From assembly GCA_944739405.2 (NCBI GenBank), contig OX123185.2, positions 10,909,840-10,973,839 of the forward strand: 64,000 nt of DNA. Direction: 5' to 3'. Shown one piece after another: positions 35,401 through 47,394 of the stretch. Position numbers and translations under genes: made by a program. The stretch's first letter is position 1, and each line of letters opens with the position of its first letter. A model generated the notes under the pieces. The model was not told where the DNA came from. It did no database searches and was given only the letters and a program-made list of their open reading frames with translations. The DNA is from Euclidia mi. Taxonomy: Eukaryota > Arthropoda > Insecta > Lepidoptera > Erebidae.

Positions 35401-38400
35401 AATATTGAACTGATAATTATATTATTTAGTGAGGTGTTATACTTACTCTCGATAAACCTTGTCCTGTACACGAGGATGCCTAGAGAGCAGTACTGTAGTG
35501 AAGGAAGTGCCGACAGCAGAGGTGTCCGTGGCCGCTGCTAATAGCAGCAGGGTTTCCTCTTGTAGAGCTAAGTCAGTATACCCATGTTCCATATTAGACG
35601 ATTCTATCATCATATCTAAGAACGACTTTACATAAATATTTTTCTTGTCTGCAAAATATATTTTTGTTACAACAACATTTATAAAAATATAATGATATCA
35701 ATTTGTATCATAACAAGCGGCCTCAGTCTCCAAGCGGCAAAATGCAAACATGCTAGTGGTAAACAAAACTACTTACTTAATCTATCCGAATCTTGTCCAT
35801 GTGCCCTGTTTTCTTTTATGATCTAAAAATATAAAATATTTAGGTATCGCTATCACATAGAGGTTAAAATATCAATATCTCAATCAATCATAAAATATAT
35901 TTTATAGTTCTTACGTAACCTAAATGACTAAATTTAATATAATACCGTAGGTACATGATTCAGGTCTATGACTGATGTAGGATGGCAAGGAATAGTGTGT
36001 CTAAAGCTTTATGCAAATCTAGCTAAAGCTGCATGCTCCATTTTATAAGGGCCCTGTTACATTAGAACACCAAAGTGAGGCCACCGGTCGCTACATAAAC
36101 AAAATGTGAACAGTTATGTATAATAATAATAAATTTATTATTTTGCATAAAATGATATAAATATATTTTACAAGTATTTTGAGTATTTTGTTTATTACAT
36201 ATGTTTTGCTTAACATAGCATGCAATTTTTAGACTTTTAAAGAGCATATCGAGTGTTTGAACGGTAGAATACGTAAGTTAATAATTATGTCTTCAAGAAA
36301 ATGCGACATATTGCAGATCCAACATTGATAAGGCAAGTGTACTTTGCTCTATACCAGTCAATATTAACATATTGTATTACAACATGGGGGGCGTAGGAAA
36401 AACTTTGTTACTGTCTGTTGAAAGAGCTCAGCGAGCAATCCTTAAAGTATCAACTTCCAAACCGTTTCGTTATCCAACTAACTCCCTATATCAAGCTCGT
36501 AAAGTACTAACTGTTTGACAACTATTTATTAAGAGTATCATATTAAAGCAACACACAGCCCTTACCTACAGCACTATATCTACCAAAAAAAGACGACATG
36601 ATATAATTTTTCCGACTAAAATTCAAACAAGACATGCATTCATATCCAAATTTTATATATTCCTGGGACCCTTACTTTACAAAAGACTAAAAGCGTTAGC
36701 TAACCTAATGCCTTGCACCTACTTCAAATGTAACAAAATTGTCAATAATATCCTTCTGAATATATCCTACAAAGATACAGAAAAATTATTCATCATCAGC
36801 CTTTAACAGTCCACTGCTGGACTAGGCCTCTCCTTTGAAAGGTGGAATTGGCCTACTATACCACGCTGGCCAAACGGGTATAGGGTTTGTATCAAGTTTT
36901 CCTTCTCTTACAGTGCTGCTCTCTGCATAATATGCTCCCTCTGTCGGCTCTTACGATACCCATGGGATAATATGGGGTGGTGACATTCCGTATTCGTAAT
37001 CCTTCATCACACGGACCGGCAAAATTATTAATTGTGTTAAAATAATTATCATAAACAAAATAGATGCTTACTTAAATTTATTAGTTGTAATTAATGATAA
37101 GATACTGTAGATCTAGTAATACTGTACTAAAACGTAATGTACTAAAAATATTGTAGTAAGTGATTATATTATTTTATGGTCCCTGATCGCCTGAAACACA
37201 GGTTGTTAGTTCAGGCATATAATTTTATATCAGGACCTAAAGTAAGATTTTGTACTCTAAATAAGTAAACTGTATTTTTTTATAGGTTCACGCCTGTATC
37301 CCCGAAGGGGTAGGCAGAGGTGTAATATTACACCCACATTTCGCCATGAATTTTTAGGTCCCACGTGATAGGGGGATATTGCCGTTACTGGGCACATCAC
37401 CAGACTCCGTGCTGCTACTGAATTCGGCAAAAACCCAGTAACATTTTTACCGATCAGCAGTTGCATACTCTATCCACTGGGCCACGAAGGCAGTAAACTG
37501 TTCTATTTTAATTAACAGAGTAAATTGAATTTGAATTTTAAGACATAGGTGTATTAAGGCTAAAACTGTGTAAAAAATATTTTTGTAAAGAGGGTGGGTA
37601 TCTCACACTGACGCAACCAAGCTGTGGCCGGTGACCAAATCAATTCGAGTGTTTGTTTTGGTGTTTGTCGCTTGGTAGCTCTAGACACTACAGTAGCACG
37701 ACTGCTCGCATGACCATGGTGTCCTAATGAAATAGGGCCCTACGTGTTACTAAGCAGTCTTCCCACTGAAATCAATATTCGATGTATCCTTCTTTGAAAT
37801 TTTAGATTCATTTTTGAAATAAGCTCTATACAAAAATGTCAAACATGTATCTCGAGCTTATCTCGAATCTCGAAATCCATAGATAGGTAGATCTAATATT
37901 GAAACTGGCCGTTATTCATACAACTATTGTCATATATTGTACTTATGAGTTAAATGGTGTCACATCCAATATCGAATTATCTAAATTGATTGATAACTCG
38001 CTGTATTACTTTACCTTTTCTAAAAAGTTGTACATATAGGCCTTATACGTTTTACACTGGGAGTGTAATATTTTGAACACAAAGTCACTATGGAGCCATG
38101 GCTTGCTGAATCTCGCAGCAGCTAAACGAAGTACTTCATCCAGACCAACTAAAAATGGATTGTTTGCATCCTTTTGTGCATTTACTTCTATACCCATTGT
38201 TGCCTCTGAAAAAAAATCAAGTAAATGTAACAGAATTCAATTCATAGTTAACTTTCGCGATTTGTATACCTACATCATACAAGCTTTTGTTTGTTTCCGT
38301 TCAGTCCTCCACGACCGTAAGCCGTAAGCCGGTCGAAACGTCGGAAAAAGCATTGGTATTTATACCTTAAATTAGATAATATACGCGATTAACCCCAGTT

Positions 38401-41400
38401 AAACAAAATTGTATGGGAATTCAATTTATTTCTTAAAACCTTAATAAACAACGATATTATAATTTACGATACTTTCTATGTTTATTTGAATATTTTGCAA
38501 TTCCTTAAAACATGGTTTCTATTAACTAACAATAATATGAAATAAGAAAAATTGCAAACGCTGCCTTTGGCAGCATAAAAATTATACTGTCAAAGGCAAC
38601 GGTAGCCTAATGGAGATACCAACAGACTGCCATGCAGAGGGTATCGGGTCAGAACCCACGGCGCACACCAATGACTTTTCGGAGATATGTGCATATTGAA
38701 TTGTTAATGATCGTTTGTCCCGTGCCTCAGAGAGCACGTTAAGCCGTCGGTCCCGGTTATCATGAAGATCTTTGACAGTCGTTATAAGACGTCAGTACCT
38801 CTAAAATAAACTGATACTAGTCTAAACCATGGAAAATCGCTATTCCTTCGGGTTGCGGAGGTCAGACAGGTAGTAGCTCTGTGGAATAGCTAATATTCAG
38901 CCAAATCCGCTTACACTAGTAAGCGGACCCCAGGTTGAAACTGGGGTAACGCTAGGTGGATGATGATGATTTTTATACTGTCTGAAATTTTAGGCGTATT
39001 CAAGAGGATAAGGAAGAAAAAATATACTATAGATACTGATCGTCGGACCGGTTTAAGGCTACACAAATACCGTAGTGTATAAGCATACACAACGGTATAT
39101 GTGTAGCCTCCTAATTCAGAGATTTTTACGGTAGTAGAGCCTTACTGATTTTAACATGAATGGGCCGGCTCGACCGGGAAAGTACTACCCTCTCACAGAA
39201 AATCGACGTAAAGTAACAGTACCTAAACTGTTGCGTTTCGTTCGGTAAGTGAGAGTGCCGGAGGCCCTATCCCCTATTCCTTCTCCCTCCTCCCACTTCT
39301 CATCCTATCCCTTTTTCCAACCCCAAGGGGTAGCAACGCACATGCGACTCCTGTGGTGTTGCTTGTGTCCATGGGCGGCGGTAATTGCTTACCAGCAGGC
39401 AACCCGTCTGCTCGTTTGCCGCCAAGTATTATGAAAAAAAAAAGGCAGCACTCGTACTTCTTAAGGTTAACAAATTGTTTTACACAAAAACGTTAATAAT
39501 TTAAGGGCAACACGTGAAGTATAAATAAATAAACCTGATTTCTGACCTTGATTTAAATCGAACAAGACGCAAGACTTCTAAACAATATTTTTTTTATATT
39601 ATAAGTGGCAAACGAGCAGATGGATCACCTAATGGTAAGCGATTACCGCTGCCCATAGACAAACGTAACACCAGAGGAGTCACAAGTGCGTTGCTGCCCT
39701 TTGGGTTGGGCATAGGGATAGGATGAGGAGTGGGAAAAAGGAGAAGGAAAGGGATTGGGCCTCCGGCACTCTCACTCACTGAACGAAACGCAACAGCATA
39801 GGTATTCTCACTTTACGTCGATTTTCTGTGAGAGGGTAGTACTTCCTCGGTCAAGCTGGCGGCCTATTCATGCTGAAATCAGCACGGCTCTACTAACTAT
39901 AAATACAATATAAGTACTTACCACAAACAGCATCCAAAGCATACGAATTAAAGTACGGCCACATAGTAGTGGGTCCCTTTCCAGCAGCAGGTTTTAATTT
40001 TTCGACCATCACAGAGCTCTGTTTGTTGAAAATTTTTACAAAGCCCCTTAGTTTCTTGATGGCGAAGCTTGGGGTGTGCAGTTTACGGCGAGGCCGCCAA
40101 ATCGAAACTAAAATGTAAAAATACTAATTTTATAAAGCTGACGAGTTTGTTAGTTTGTTTGGTTGAACGCGTTTCATTTAATTTTCATTTATTTATTCAC
40201 AAATAATTATACAATTGTGTTTGAATTGCCACATAAAAAATAGTTATAAAAGTCAAATCAAATTAATTAAATAAAAAAATCAAAAATATTAATTAAATAA
40301 AATTAAAATATCAAATCAAATCAAGTTGATTAAATAAAAATGTCAACAATATTAATTAAATAAAATTAAAATATCATCAATATTATCTCACTAACTACTG
40401 GTTCGACTTGATAAAGCGGGTGTGACCAACGCAAAATAATTATTCAAGTCGGGCCAGTAGTTGAACACAACATATTAATCCTTCAGCTTTATTTTATTAG
40501 TATACGGACCAACTAGCCATTTGTTGTTATATATTTTGCAAATTCATATCCACTATATTCGTCATGTAATGTATCTCACCTGGTGCAAATATACTAGCGT
40601 TTCCCATGACGATCCAACACAAACTCATCATGTCACCTTTCTCTAAGCACTTCTTTAGAATGATTTCGCTTATTTTTGCATCACTTATCACTGAAATCAC
40701 ACACGTTATAATGTAAGTATCACGCCATAACATTATGAAAAAATATATAATTAGAATAACTTCACGCCTCCATCGTCGAAGGGATAGGCAGAGTATTACA
40801 CACCCACACTTCGCCAGTTATGTTTCAGTCCCAATGTAATACAAAAACAAAAACAAAACAAAAAATATTTTATATGCATCTCCAAAACATAGCACAGGTA
40901 CATACATTTTCTTAATGAGTACAACAGAAGGCGGTACATAGAGAACAAATTAGGCAACTGCGTCAGCTATTGTTGCAGTATATATAACTACAACGCTGGT
41001 ATTCTCGCAGGCCTATATGCAATTATAATTATTAAATATATGAATTAATTATATAAAATTAAAAGAACGAAAAATTAATATACAGTAGTAGTGTTTCCGA
41101 ACGCTATTTGCACTTGACAGACTGACGTTTCCCATAGGCCAAATGTTAACTGTCAAGCAAGCGTCGTATACCGGAGCGGAGTTACATAATTTAATATTAT
41201 AATAATGTCGCTGCGCATACGCAAATAAATAATAACAAATTATACACATTATAATATCACAGTTATTGCAATATCTTTCGTCAGTAGACACGTAATCACG
41301 TAAGTGATGTTGCCTTACTTACTTATTATAGTAGGGGGCGAGCCTATTGCCATCTACCGGGCACATTATTAAGCGATCGATAATTAACATTTTTATTACA

Positions 41401-44400
41401 CACATAACTTCGAAAAGTCAGAAGTGTGTGCTCAGGGTACCTGGGGATCGAACGCGAGACCATCCTCTCGGCAGTTTGTTACGCACACCACTGGGCTTAT
41501 GAAGATCAGATCAAAGTCCTTGTGGACCACAGCGGTCCCAGTCACCCATTACTTATGGTGATGGTCTTATGGTGCTGATACACTTGATTATTCACCTGGA
41601 ATGACCATTTTTGCGAATGCTACATAACAGAAAAACAAACGAGTGTGTTTCATAGGGGGTTTACACGGGTGACTAAAGCCGCACGATTTTTGCCACGGCG
41701 CCGGCGCGTAAATTGACCGTTTAAATGCCAATTCGGCTACGTCGCAAGTGACTAAAGCCCCAAAGTTGGGTAGCATCCGACTTTGGCCGGTCGGCGATCG
41801 GCCGCATGTGACTAAAATCAACCGAAAATCTAAAATCGACCGTGTAAACGATCATTTGCAGGCGATCGCCCGTTGCAAGAAGGAGTGTTTTGCGCAGGTT
41901 GTATTCACAATAGCGATTCTACTAACTATTTCAATTTCGGCACAAACAGCTATTCTGCTCAACATTTTTGACCGAAACGACCGAGCCGCATGCGATTTTC
42001 GCAACCTGTGTAAATGGGCTGGTGATGCGGTTTGATGAGGCAATTTGTGAAGCGACTAGCTGCTCGGCGAAAATCGACTCGTGTAAACCCCCTCATTAGC
42101 CAGAATTGTATCGAACGTTCTGACGAGCATTCTAGCGAAGGGACAGTTGCTTCGAGCTTTATGCTGAATAGAACTTTAGCTAGAAAGCTCATGAAAATGT
42201 TCTTAGCGATGTTCGTTGTTCAGTTCAACAAATTTGAAAACGGCGAATGCTCGATGTGCAGTTACAAGTGTATGCTCAAATGAATTAGTACCACTAGGGT
42301 CCGGGATCTGCGCATAACAAAAGGCAGAGATGCGTGCAGGGATTTTTAACCGATACCCGCTGCATGGCAGTCTGTTGATATCTCCACTAGGCTATCGCTG
42401 CCTTAGGTAAAGTGTTTAAGTTGACTTACTAAAATGAAGTTCGTTGAGATTCCACATTCCCATTATTCCTCCTTTACTTTCTGCCTCTTTTCCCATAGTA
42501 TGAAAAGATTTCATGACCTCTGAAACAATATATTATCAACCATTACATTTTGTGCCTAAATACCTAACAGACTTACTTTACAGACAAAAAGTATATATGT
42601 ATGTTAATCCATTGTCTAGTACCTATAGTACAAGCTCTGCGTAGTTTGGGACTAGATGGTTTTGTGAGTATGTGGTACAATATTATTATTATAGCAAGCC
42701 TTTTTTTTTTTTTTAAACCCGTGCTCCTCATGTACCCATGTGTCGGAGGGTAGGGTTTCACCGAAGCATTCCTCGCTACCCCCCGACGGGTATTGGCCCG
42801 CCGGATGATCAGGCGGGCCACGAATGAAACCCCCTTGACGGCGGATGAAGGTGTTGAGCTCCGCCGCCAAAACACCCAGCGGCCGCAGAGGATAGGGAGG
42901 ACGGCAACGCAACACGCAACACCGCATCTCCTCTTCCTCTGCGGCCCCACCGCGACGCAACGATGGTGCGCCTCCATTTGGTCGCGGGAGATAGGGCGCG
43001 CGGCAACGCAACACCGACACGCCTCTCCTCCCGCGACCGCACCCGACTGCGAGGGACAGACAGAACTGTCCCCCTTGAGACGTCTCGCCTTGGGACGCAT
43101 CCTACGCAAGCCTCACGCAAGCCCACGTGGAGCGTCCCCTCCCGGGATCCCGCTTAGCTTCACCGTGGGAGAAAATCAAATCCACGGTTACTAAGCCCCC
43201 CACCACGACAAGGTGGAGATCCCACGGGGGGGATTATTATAGCAAGCCTATAATAATAATATTCGACTACTATTTAACTTGTCTAGCCAGCGATAAAATA
43301 TCATTATTAATGTTGCTATAATCATTATTTTATATTATTAACCGACTTTATTATTTATTGCTTATTAATTAAAAATACAAGAAATTGCATGCCTTATCAG
43401 GTAAAATAAGGTTAAATGAAAAATGCTTTAATTTTAAGATCTTTTCCCAACCCTTGATTTGCGCAAATAAAATTGATTTGACTGGTAATTAATATTACAC
43501 ATTAAAATTAGACTTAGACAATACAACAGCCAACTTTGTGGTACTTCGGGAGTCACCCATGAGTCATATGACCATTTATAGGAGACTCCCGATAGTTAGT
43601 AAAACGTTTTAGTGAAAGTAGTACACTTTAAACTAACAGGTCAAACTATGAACCATTGTATAATTTTTGCATTTCAAACACAAATTTAACAAAATCTGAA
43701 TTTCGTCTCACTAACTTAGAAACCTTGGACTAAACGGGAAATATATAGATATTAACATGAATATAAATTTAACCGTCATCAAATATCTTTCTTTTTTATT
43801 GACTACGGTGGAAACTCTCCTTATGAGCCATCTCGACTCGACGCCAACCCGGCCAGTGTGTGATCGATCGGGCTTGGGACTGACGTACGAGGTGTGCGGA
43901 GGCTCTCCCCTAAAGGCGTTCGGGGCTTACACACTAAAACCACCAAGGTGTCCCTACGGGTCCCGTGTAGTAGCGGGGTTACGCGAACCGCGGATAGCAT
44001 ACTTTTCCGTGACCCGCTCGGGATTGGCCCCGTCTCGTTATGCTACTTGGGAGGCGGTGCAGACACTATGTCGCCTTCTTGCCTTTCGGCGGATGTGAAG
44101 CAGCCCCAGTGCTCGCCATCCGCAGGCACTAAAACCCAGCAGCCGCAGAGGATAGCGACGGCCACCTGACAACACCGCATCTCCTCTTCTTCTGCAGCCC
44201 CAACGCAACGCATCAAATGGTGCGCCCCCATTTAGTCGCGGCAGATAGGGCGCGCGGCAACGCAACACCGACACGCCTCTCCTCCCGCGATCGCGCTCAA
44301 CTGCGAGGGACAGATAGAACTGTCCCCCGCACCCGCACCTTTGGACGCATCCTACGAGTACAGGCCTCACCCAAGCCCACGCGGAGCGTCCACTGCCGGG

Positions 44401-47139
44401 ATCCCGCTTAGCATCACCGTGGGTGTCCAAGCCACGGTTACCGAGCCCCCCCACTACGACAAGGTGGAGATCTCACAGGGGGGGGGGACATCAAATACCT
44501 GTACATGCATCAAAAACCTGTATATATGAAGCTAGGAGGATGCACGATGAGAAAGAAAAATATAAATTTGTATGTGCAAACTAATAGTTGTCGAAAGTAT
44601 TGTTTGGAACCTTTGACGCAAAAACAAGGGTCATAAGTTTGACGTTCCTGTCTGTCTCTCTGTGGCACCGTTAGTAGTTCCTGTAAGAATGGACCGATTT
44701 GAGTGTGGTTGTTTTTAACCAAAGGCCTTGTTGCATAGAGGTGGTCTAAGCTATGTTTTTTAGAGCGATTTTCTGGGCTGAGGGCTTTTTTTTTTATTTA
44801 TTATGAGGTACCTTTTTATCCGACTACGGCAAAGCCAAAAGGAACGGTAATGTTTTTGGCAGTCTATGTATGTCTGTAAGTAGGTATGTATGTATTGATG
44901 TTTATATGTTCCATCGTAGCGCCTAAACTACTGAACCGATTTTAATAAATGGGGGTGTCAATAGATTCGTAATAATAGCCCGGGTGACATAGGCTATATA
45001 AATTTTGTCTAAATTTCCTATTACGGAATTAATACCTCAAAAAATTGGGATAATCATTACGTGTTTGGTATCAAAAGAAATGTATTGGTTAGCTCATTAC
45101 AAATATATACATATATTATACTGCTTGAGACTAAAGATAAGTTTAAAAAGCAGTTGTACTTACAATTCGCGCGATTCAGACGCGTTTTTTCCTATTTTCT
45201 TTTTTTCTTCCTTTAACCCTTATCTTGCGCAAGGCCCGGTTTGCTCAACGCAGGAAATGCAACGTCATTTCAAATAATTTTTAATTTTTACGTAGACTTG
45301 CAGTAAAACGAAAAATTCGTCTATAAAAATATAATTATATGGCATGAATGATACCTTCCTGGTTTTGTTACGAGTTTATCTAACTAGTTAAATCTTTCAA
45401 TAAGTAAATAAAACTGATCTGTTCTCGCAGCGATGTAATATATTTTGATTTTGAGAAATTTAATTGGTATAACTTGTAAACTTTATCACAATTTATCGAA
45501 TATCCACACATAATCACCAAACGAACACTTCATTACGTTAAAACAATATACAACGTGCAAAGATAACACAACACATTTTACTTCAGAATTCAGAATCATA
45601 ATTTCTTCTTATTACGTTCACCATTCTTTGGGAACGTAATAAGTGCATTACAAAAGTTTCGTTACTATTTCACTGCAATATTTATCACTTTTCGATAAAC
45701 TCTAACTCAATATGAAATCTACACTTATTTTCCAGTGGTTCTGTATATAATACTTTTAAGATTACTCAATGTTTTCTCATTACAAACATTTTTACTTTTC
45801 TCGTGCACACTTATTTCAATATCAAAATGGCCAATATGGCGTGGTCGCAAAGTTCAATAGCATACGTATTTTGTTTAATTAATTTTCGTTCATTTTTACT
45901 CGTTTCCAGTTTAAAAAAGTATTAAAATTAGTCAAGCGGAAATCGATAAATCAAATGATATAACCAGATCGTGTTACAAGTACAAAACCCGTTAAATATC
46001 AACCACCAATGAAAGCCGTCCTGTTATGCACCTATCATGTGCATATTTCAGTTGAAGGGTCAAATGTGACTGTGTAAATATTGCACGGTTAGTTTACATG
46101 CCCCACCGGGATACGGAAAAGGATTAAAGAAAAAATTTAGTTTAAACACTATAACCGGACTTCGTAAACAAGAAAATAGCTCAGAGCCGTGGTCACACCT
46201 ATTGTATACTTAGGTACCATGTGATGTACACTAGTATATAATAGGCTCTGAGCTATTTTCTTATTTCGTCCTTTTAAGACCCCCTTTTTTACGTAGTCGG
46301 GTTATAGTTTTTAAACTTATTTTTTTATTTAATCCTTTTCCGTATTCCGATGGGGCATGTAAACTAACCGTCCGATATTAAATTGTAACATTTAAAGAAA
46401 GAAAAATAGGTTAAACTTATATTTTGACTCAAACAGTATATGTACATATCTGTTATGTGCCCACCAATACCTTTCTTTTGATACCGAACACGTAATGATT
46501 ATCTCAGTTTAATTTTTTTTGAGGTTGATATTTGAGGTTATTATCTGAGGATTCCGTAATAGAAAAATTTGATAAAATTTGTATAGCCTATGTCACCCGG
46601 ACCATTATAACGAATCTATTGACACCCCATTTATTAAAATAGGTTTAGTAGATTAGGCGCTACGGTGGAACATAGAAACATGCATACATACATACATAGA
46701 CTGCCTAAAACAATACCCTTCCTTTTGGCTTCGCCGTAGTCGGGTAAAAAGGACGAAACAAGAAAAGTATAAGTACAGATTAAATGCTTCAGCTAGAGCC
46801 GTGGTCGCACCTATTGTATACTAGTTTACATGTACCTGCCATGTTTGTTTAATGCTGGTAAGTGTGCCTGGCACAAGTACATGGGGTACCTATACTTAAA
46901 CTAATTTTTCAGCTTACACTTTTGAAGTTGGTTTAATTTATTATATAAACCGAACACTTGCGTCTAAGACGTTCTTACTTACGTTCAGTATTGCCACAAA
47001 GTTTATATATCTGACCCAAAAATGGCAATTCAGGAATATCACAAGGAAACTGTTTGTACAACAAAACCATTCTCTTGTCTCTACGATTCAAGAGATATAT
47101 TCCCATAATTATAAATACTAATAAAAATAATGTCAACAT
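29463..47139 (-). CDS. Cytochrome P450, CYP4 clan (P450-B), ten exons, 496 aa
   Basis: Tail-to-tail paralogue of P450-A; membrane-bound haem monooxygenase, substrate unknown. Exons in gene order: 47139-46983, 42519-42430, 40690-40580, 40107-39922, 38205-38015, 35822-35777, 35648-35447, 35103-34952, 33870-33691, 29638-29463 (stop TAG). All introns are gt/ag, the first nine exon lengths equal those of P450-A, and the 1491-nt frame is open. Signatures: N-terminal anchor MLTLFLLVFIIMGIYLLN, C-helix WRPRR, I-helix AATDTS (Ser where A has Thr), ESLR, PERF and haem FSHGPRNCLG. The C-terminus reads EDRCK where A reads EDKRTS. An in-frame ATG 39 nt upstream (47178) is not shared with P450-A because of a one-base indel, so the inner ATG was chosen. 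Introns are swollen by insertions absent from A, mainly introns 1 (4.5 kb) and 9 (4.1 kb). Confidence 0.93.
30061..30162 (+). repeat. Left part of a cctactataccacg repeat split by an LTR element
   Basis: Runs from catcagcctttaacagtcc to gggtggtgacatt. The family continuation (attct) is found only after the LTR element, at 33433. This identifies the insertion site of 30167-33428. Confidence 0.7.
30167..30288 (-). repeat. 3' LTR of the non-coding element
   Basis: Identical to 33307-33428. Contains ctatataagc on the minus strand, a TATA-like string expected in the U3/R part. Confidence 0.88.
30289..30296 (-). promoter_or_regulatory. Polypurine tract
   Basis: gggggagg on the minus strand, directly before the 3' LTR, the usual plus-strand primer position. 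Confidence 0.8.
33289..33306 (-). promoter_or_regulatory. Primer binding site
   Basis: The minus strand reads tggcgaccctgccagtgc directly after the 5' LTR, with no spacer. The tgg start fits pairing with a tRNA CCA end; the tRNA is not identified. Confidence 0.75.
33307..33428 (-). repeat. 5' LTR of the non-coding element
   Basis: Partner of 30167-30288, identical over 122 bp. Confidence 0.88.
33940..34330 (+). repeat. SINE family 1 plus second repeat in P450-B intron 8
   Basis: cacccacgggaag-type block at 33940-34085 (here tcttcccgtgggtgccgta), followed by a plus-strand SINE with B box ggttcgattcctgg. Counterpart of 14845-15240 in P450-A. Confidence 0.7.
36290..36785 (+). pseudogene. CR1/L2-like RT C-terminal fragment in P450-B intron 5
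   Basis: The plus strand reads LRQVYFALYQSILTYCITTW, then after a frameshift in a G-run near 36390 continues VERAQRAILKVSTSKPFRYP and SLYQARKVLTV, with further lesions. This resembles the thumb/C-terminal part of CR1- or Daphne-like LINEs. P450-A intron 5 lacks it. Confidence 0.65.
36789..37015 (+). repeat. cctactataccacg repeat
   Basis: Good copy running from catcatcagcctttaacag to cgtattcgtaatccttca. Confidence 0.65.
37268..37500 (-). repeat. SINE family 1 (minus)
   Basis: Tail tcacgcctgtatccccgaa at the left, degenerate head (tccactgggccacgaagg) at the right. In P450-B intron 5. Confidence 0.65.
38582..38982 (+). mobile_element. SINE family 2 with 10-bp target duplication
   Basis: Body 38592-38972 matches the SINE at 10146-10527. 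Flanked by ttatactgtc on both sides (38582-38591 and 38973-38982). It is antisense to P450-B, whereas the P450-A copy is sense and lies elsewhere in the same intron. The P450-A equivalent of this site is empty. Confidence 0.85.
39043..39116. repeat. Extended hairpin in P450-B intron 4
   Basis: aggctacacaaataccgta and its near-complement acggtatatgtgtagcct flank a central gtgtataagcatacac that can itself pair. Corresponds to the shorter hairpin at 9984-10020 in P450-A. Confidence 0.7.
39121..39435 (+). repeat. CR1/Zenon-like 3' end, P450-B intron 4
   Basis: Full block ending gccgccaagtattatg plus an A-run. Splits sequence that is continuous in P450-A (gtgctgtctctgaa), so it inserted after the duplication. 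Confidence 0.65.
39590..39905 (-). repeat. CR1/Zenon-like 3' end shared with P450-A
   Basis: Minus-strand copy directly beside the exon 4 donor region. Counterpart of 9340-9640. Confidence 0.65.
40255..40385. repeat. Two-unit A+T tandem repeat
   Basis: A unit of about 62 bp containing atattaattaaataaaatta occurs twice in tandem. Confidence 0.6.
41560..42420. repeat. SINE plus MITE-like composite in P450-B intron 2, interrupted
   Basis: Inverse-orientation counterpart of 8183-8630. It is cut into two parts by the younger element at 41654-42093. Confidence 0.6.
41651..42096. mobile_element. Nested MITE with aggggg-type termini and 3-bp target duplication
   Basis: The element 41654-42093 starts agggggtttacacg and ends cgtgtaaacccccT-like (gtgtaaaccccct), flanked by cat on each side. 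Nearly all of the 440-bp interior is non-coding, with repeated gactaaagcc and cgatc strings. Absent from the P450-A counterpart. Confidence 0.8.
42685..43249 (-). mobile_element. Retro-inserted element with 17-bp target duplication (copy 1)
   Basis: The body 42702-43232 starts with a T-run (antisense poly(A)) and ends ggtggagatcccacggggg. It is flanked by an exact 17-bp duplication attattatagcaagcct (42685-42701 and 43233-43249). G+C-rich, in sharp contrast with the intron. The minus-strand frames show proline/arginine-rich, gag-like low-complexity text with no domain. P450-A intron 1 has the single empty site near 7845. Confidence 0.85.
43777..44497 (-). mobile_element. Retro-inserted element sharing the 5' end of copy 1 (copy 2)
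   Basis: The body 43786-44488 is flanked by catcaaata (43777-43785 and 44489-44497). Its right-hand 350 bp (44130-44488) match the right part of copy 1, including gacaaggtggagat near the end. Its left-hand part is different and matches 4595-4735. The empty site is visible in P450-A intron 1 near 7030. Confidence 0.8.
44811..46752. mobile_element. Large foldback element in P450-B intron 1
   Basis: Arms 44811-45147 and 46411-46752 are diverged reverse complements. They share, for example, ccgactacgg at the outer ends, gggtgacataggctata, and gataatcattacgtgtt. Between them lie 1.26 kb with a second foldback at 46086-46370. No transposase frame. Absent from P450-A intron 1. Confidence 0.8.
46086..46370. 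repeat. Inner foldback
   Basis: Arms 46086-46188 and 46244-46370 are reverse complements starting cggttagtttacatgcccca at the outside and ending agctcagagcc at the loop. The right arm has extra bases. Confidence 0.8.
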
Positions 47140-47394
47140 ATTGAAACTTCTAAAAATAAACCACGAGCACAAATTCACAAACTGCTTGCTGAAGCGGGCC
47201 GTACTTAGTGACTGCCTATGAAATAAAAATAATTTTTTGTGGTAAAAATAATTTACTTAATACGTTTTTAAGGAAATATTTAAATTTTCTTAATATAATT
47301 AATGGTTATTGTTATGAACATGTTTTTAGGGTTCATTCAGCACTAAAGTACAAGGGATTCTAGTCGCTTCGCCAAGATTTCTGATTTTCCTCAT

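Noticed and set aside
42573..43194. Arginine/proline-rich proteins up to 178 aa on both strands
   Set aside because: Overlapping frames in a G+C-rich retro-insertion with a 17-bp target duplication; composition, not a domain, keeps them open.
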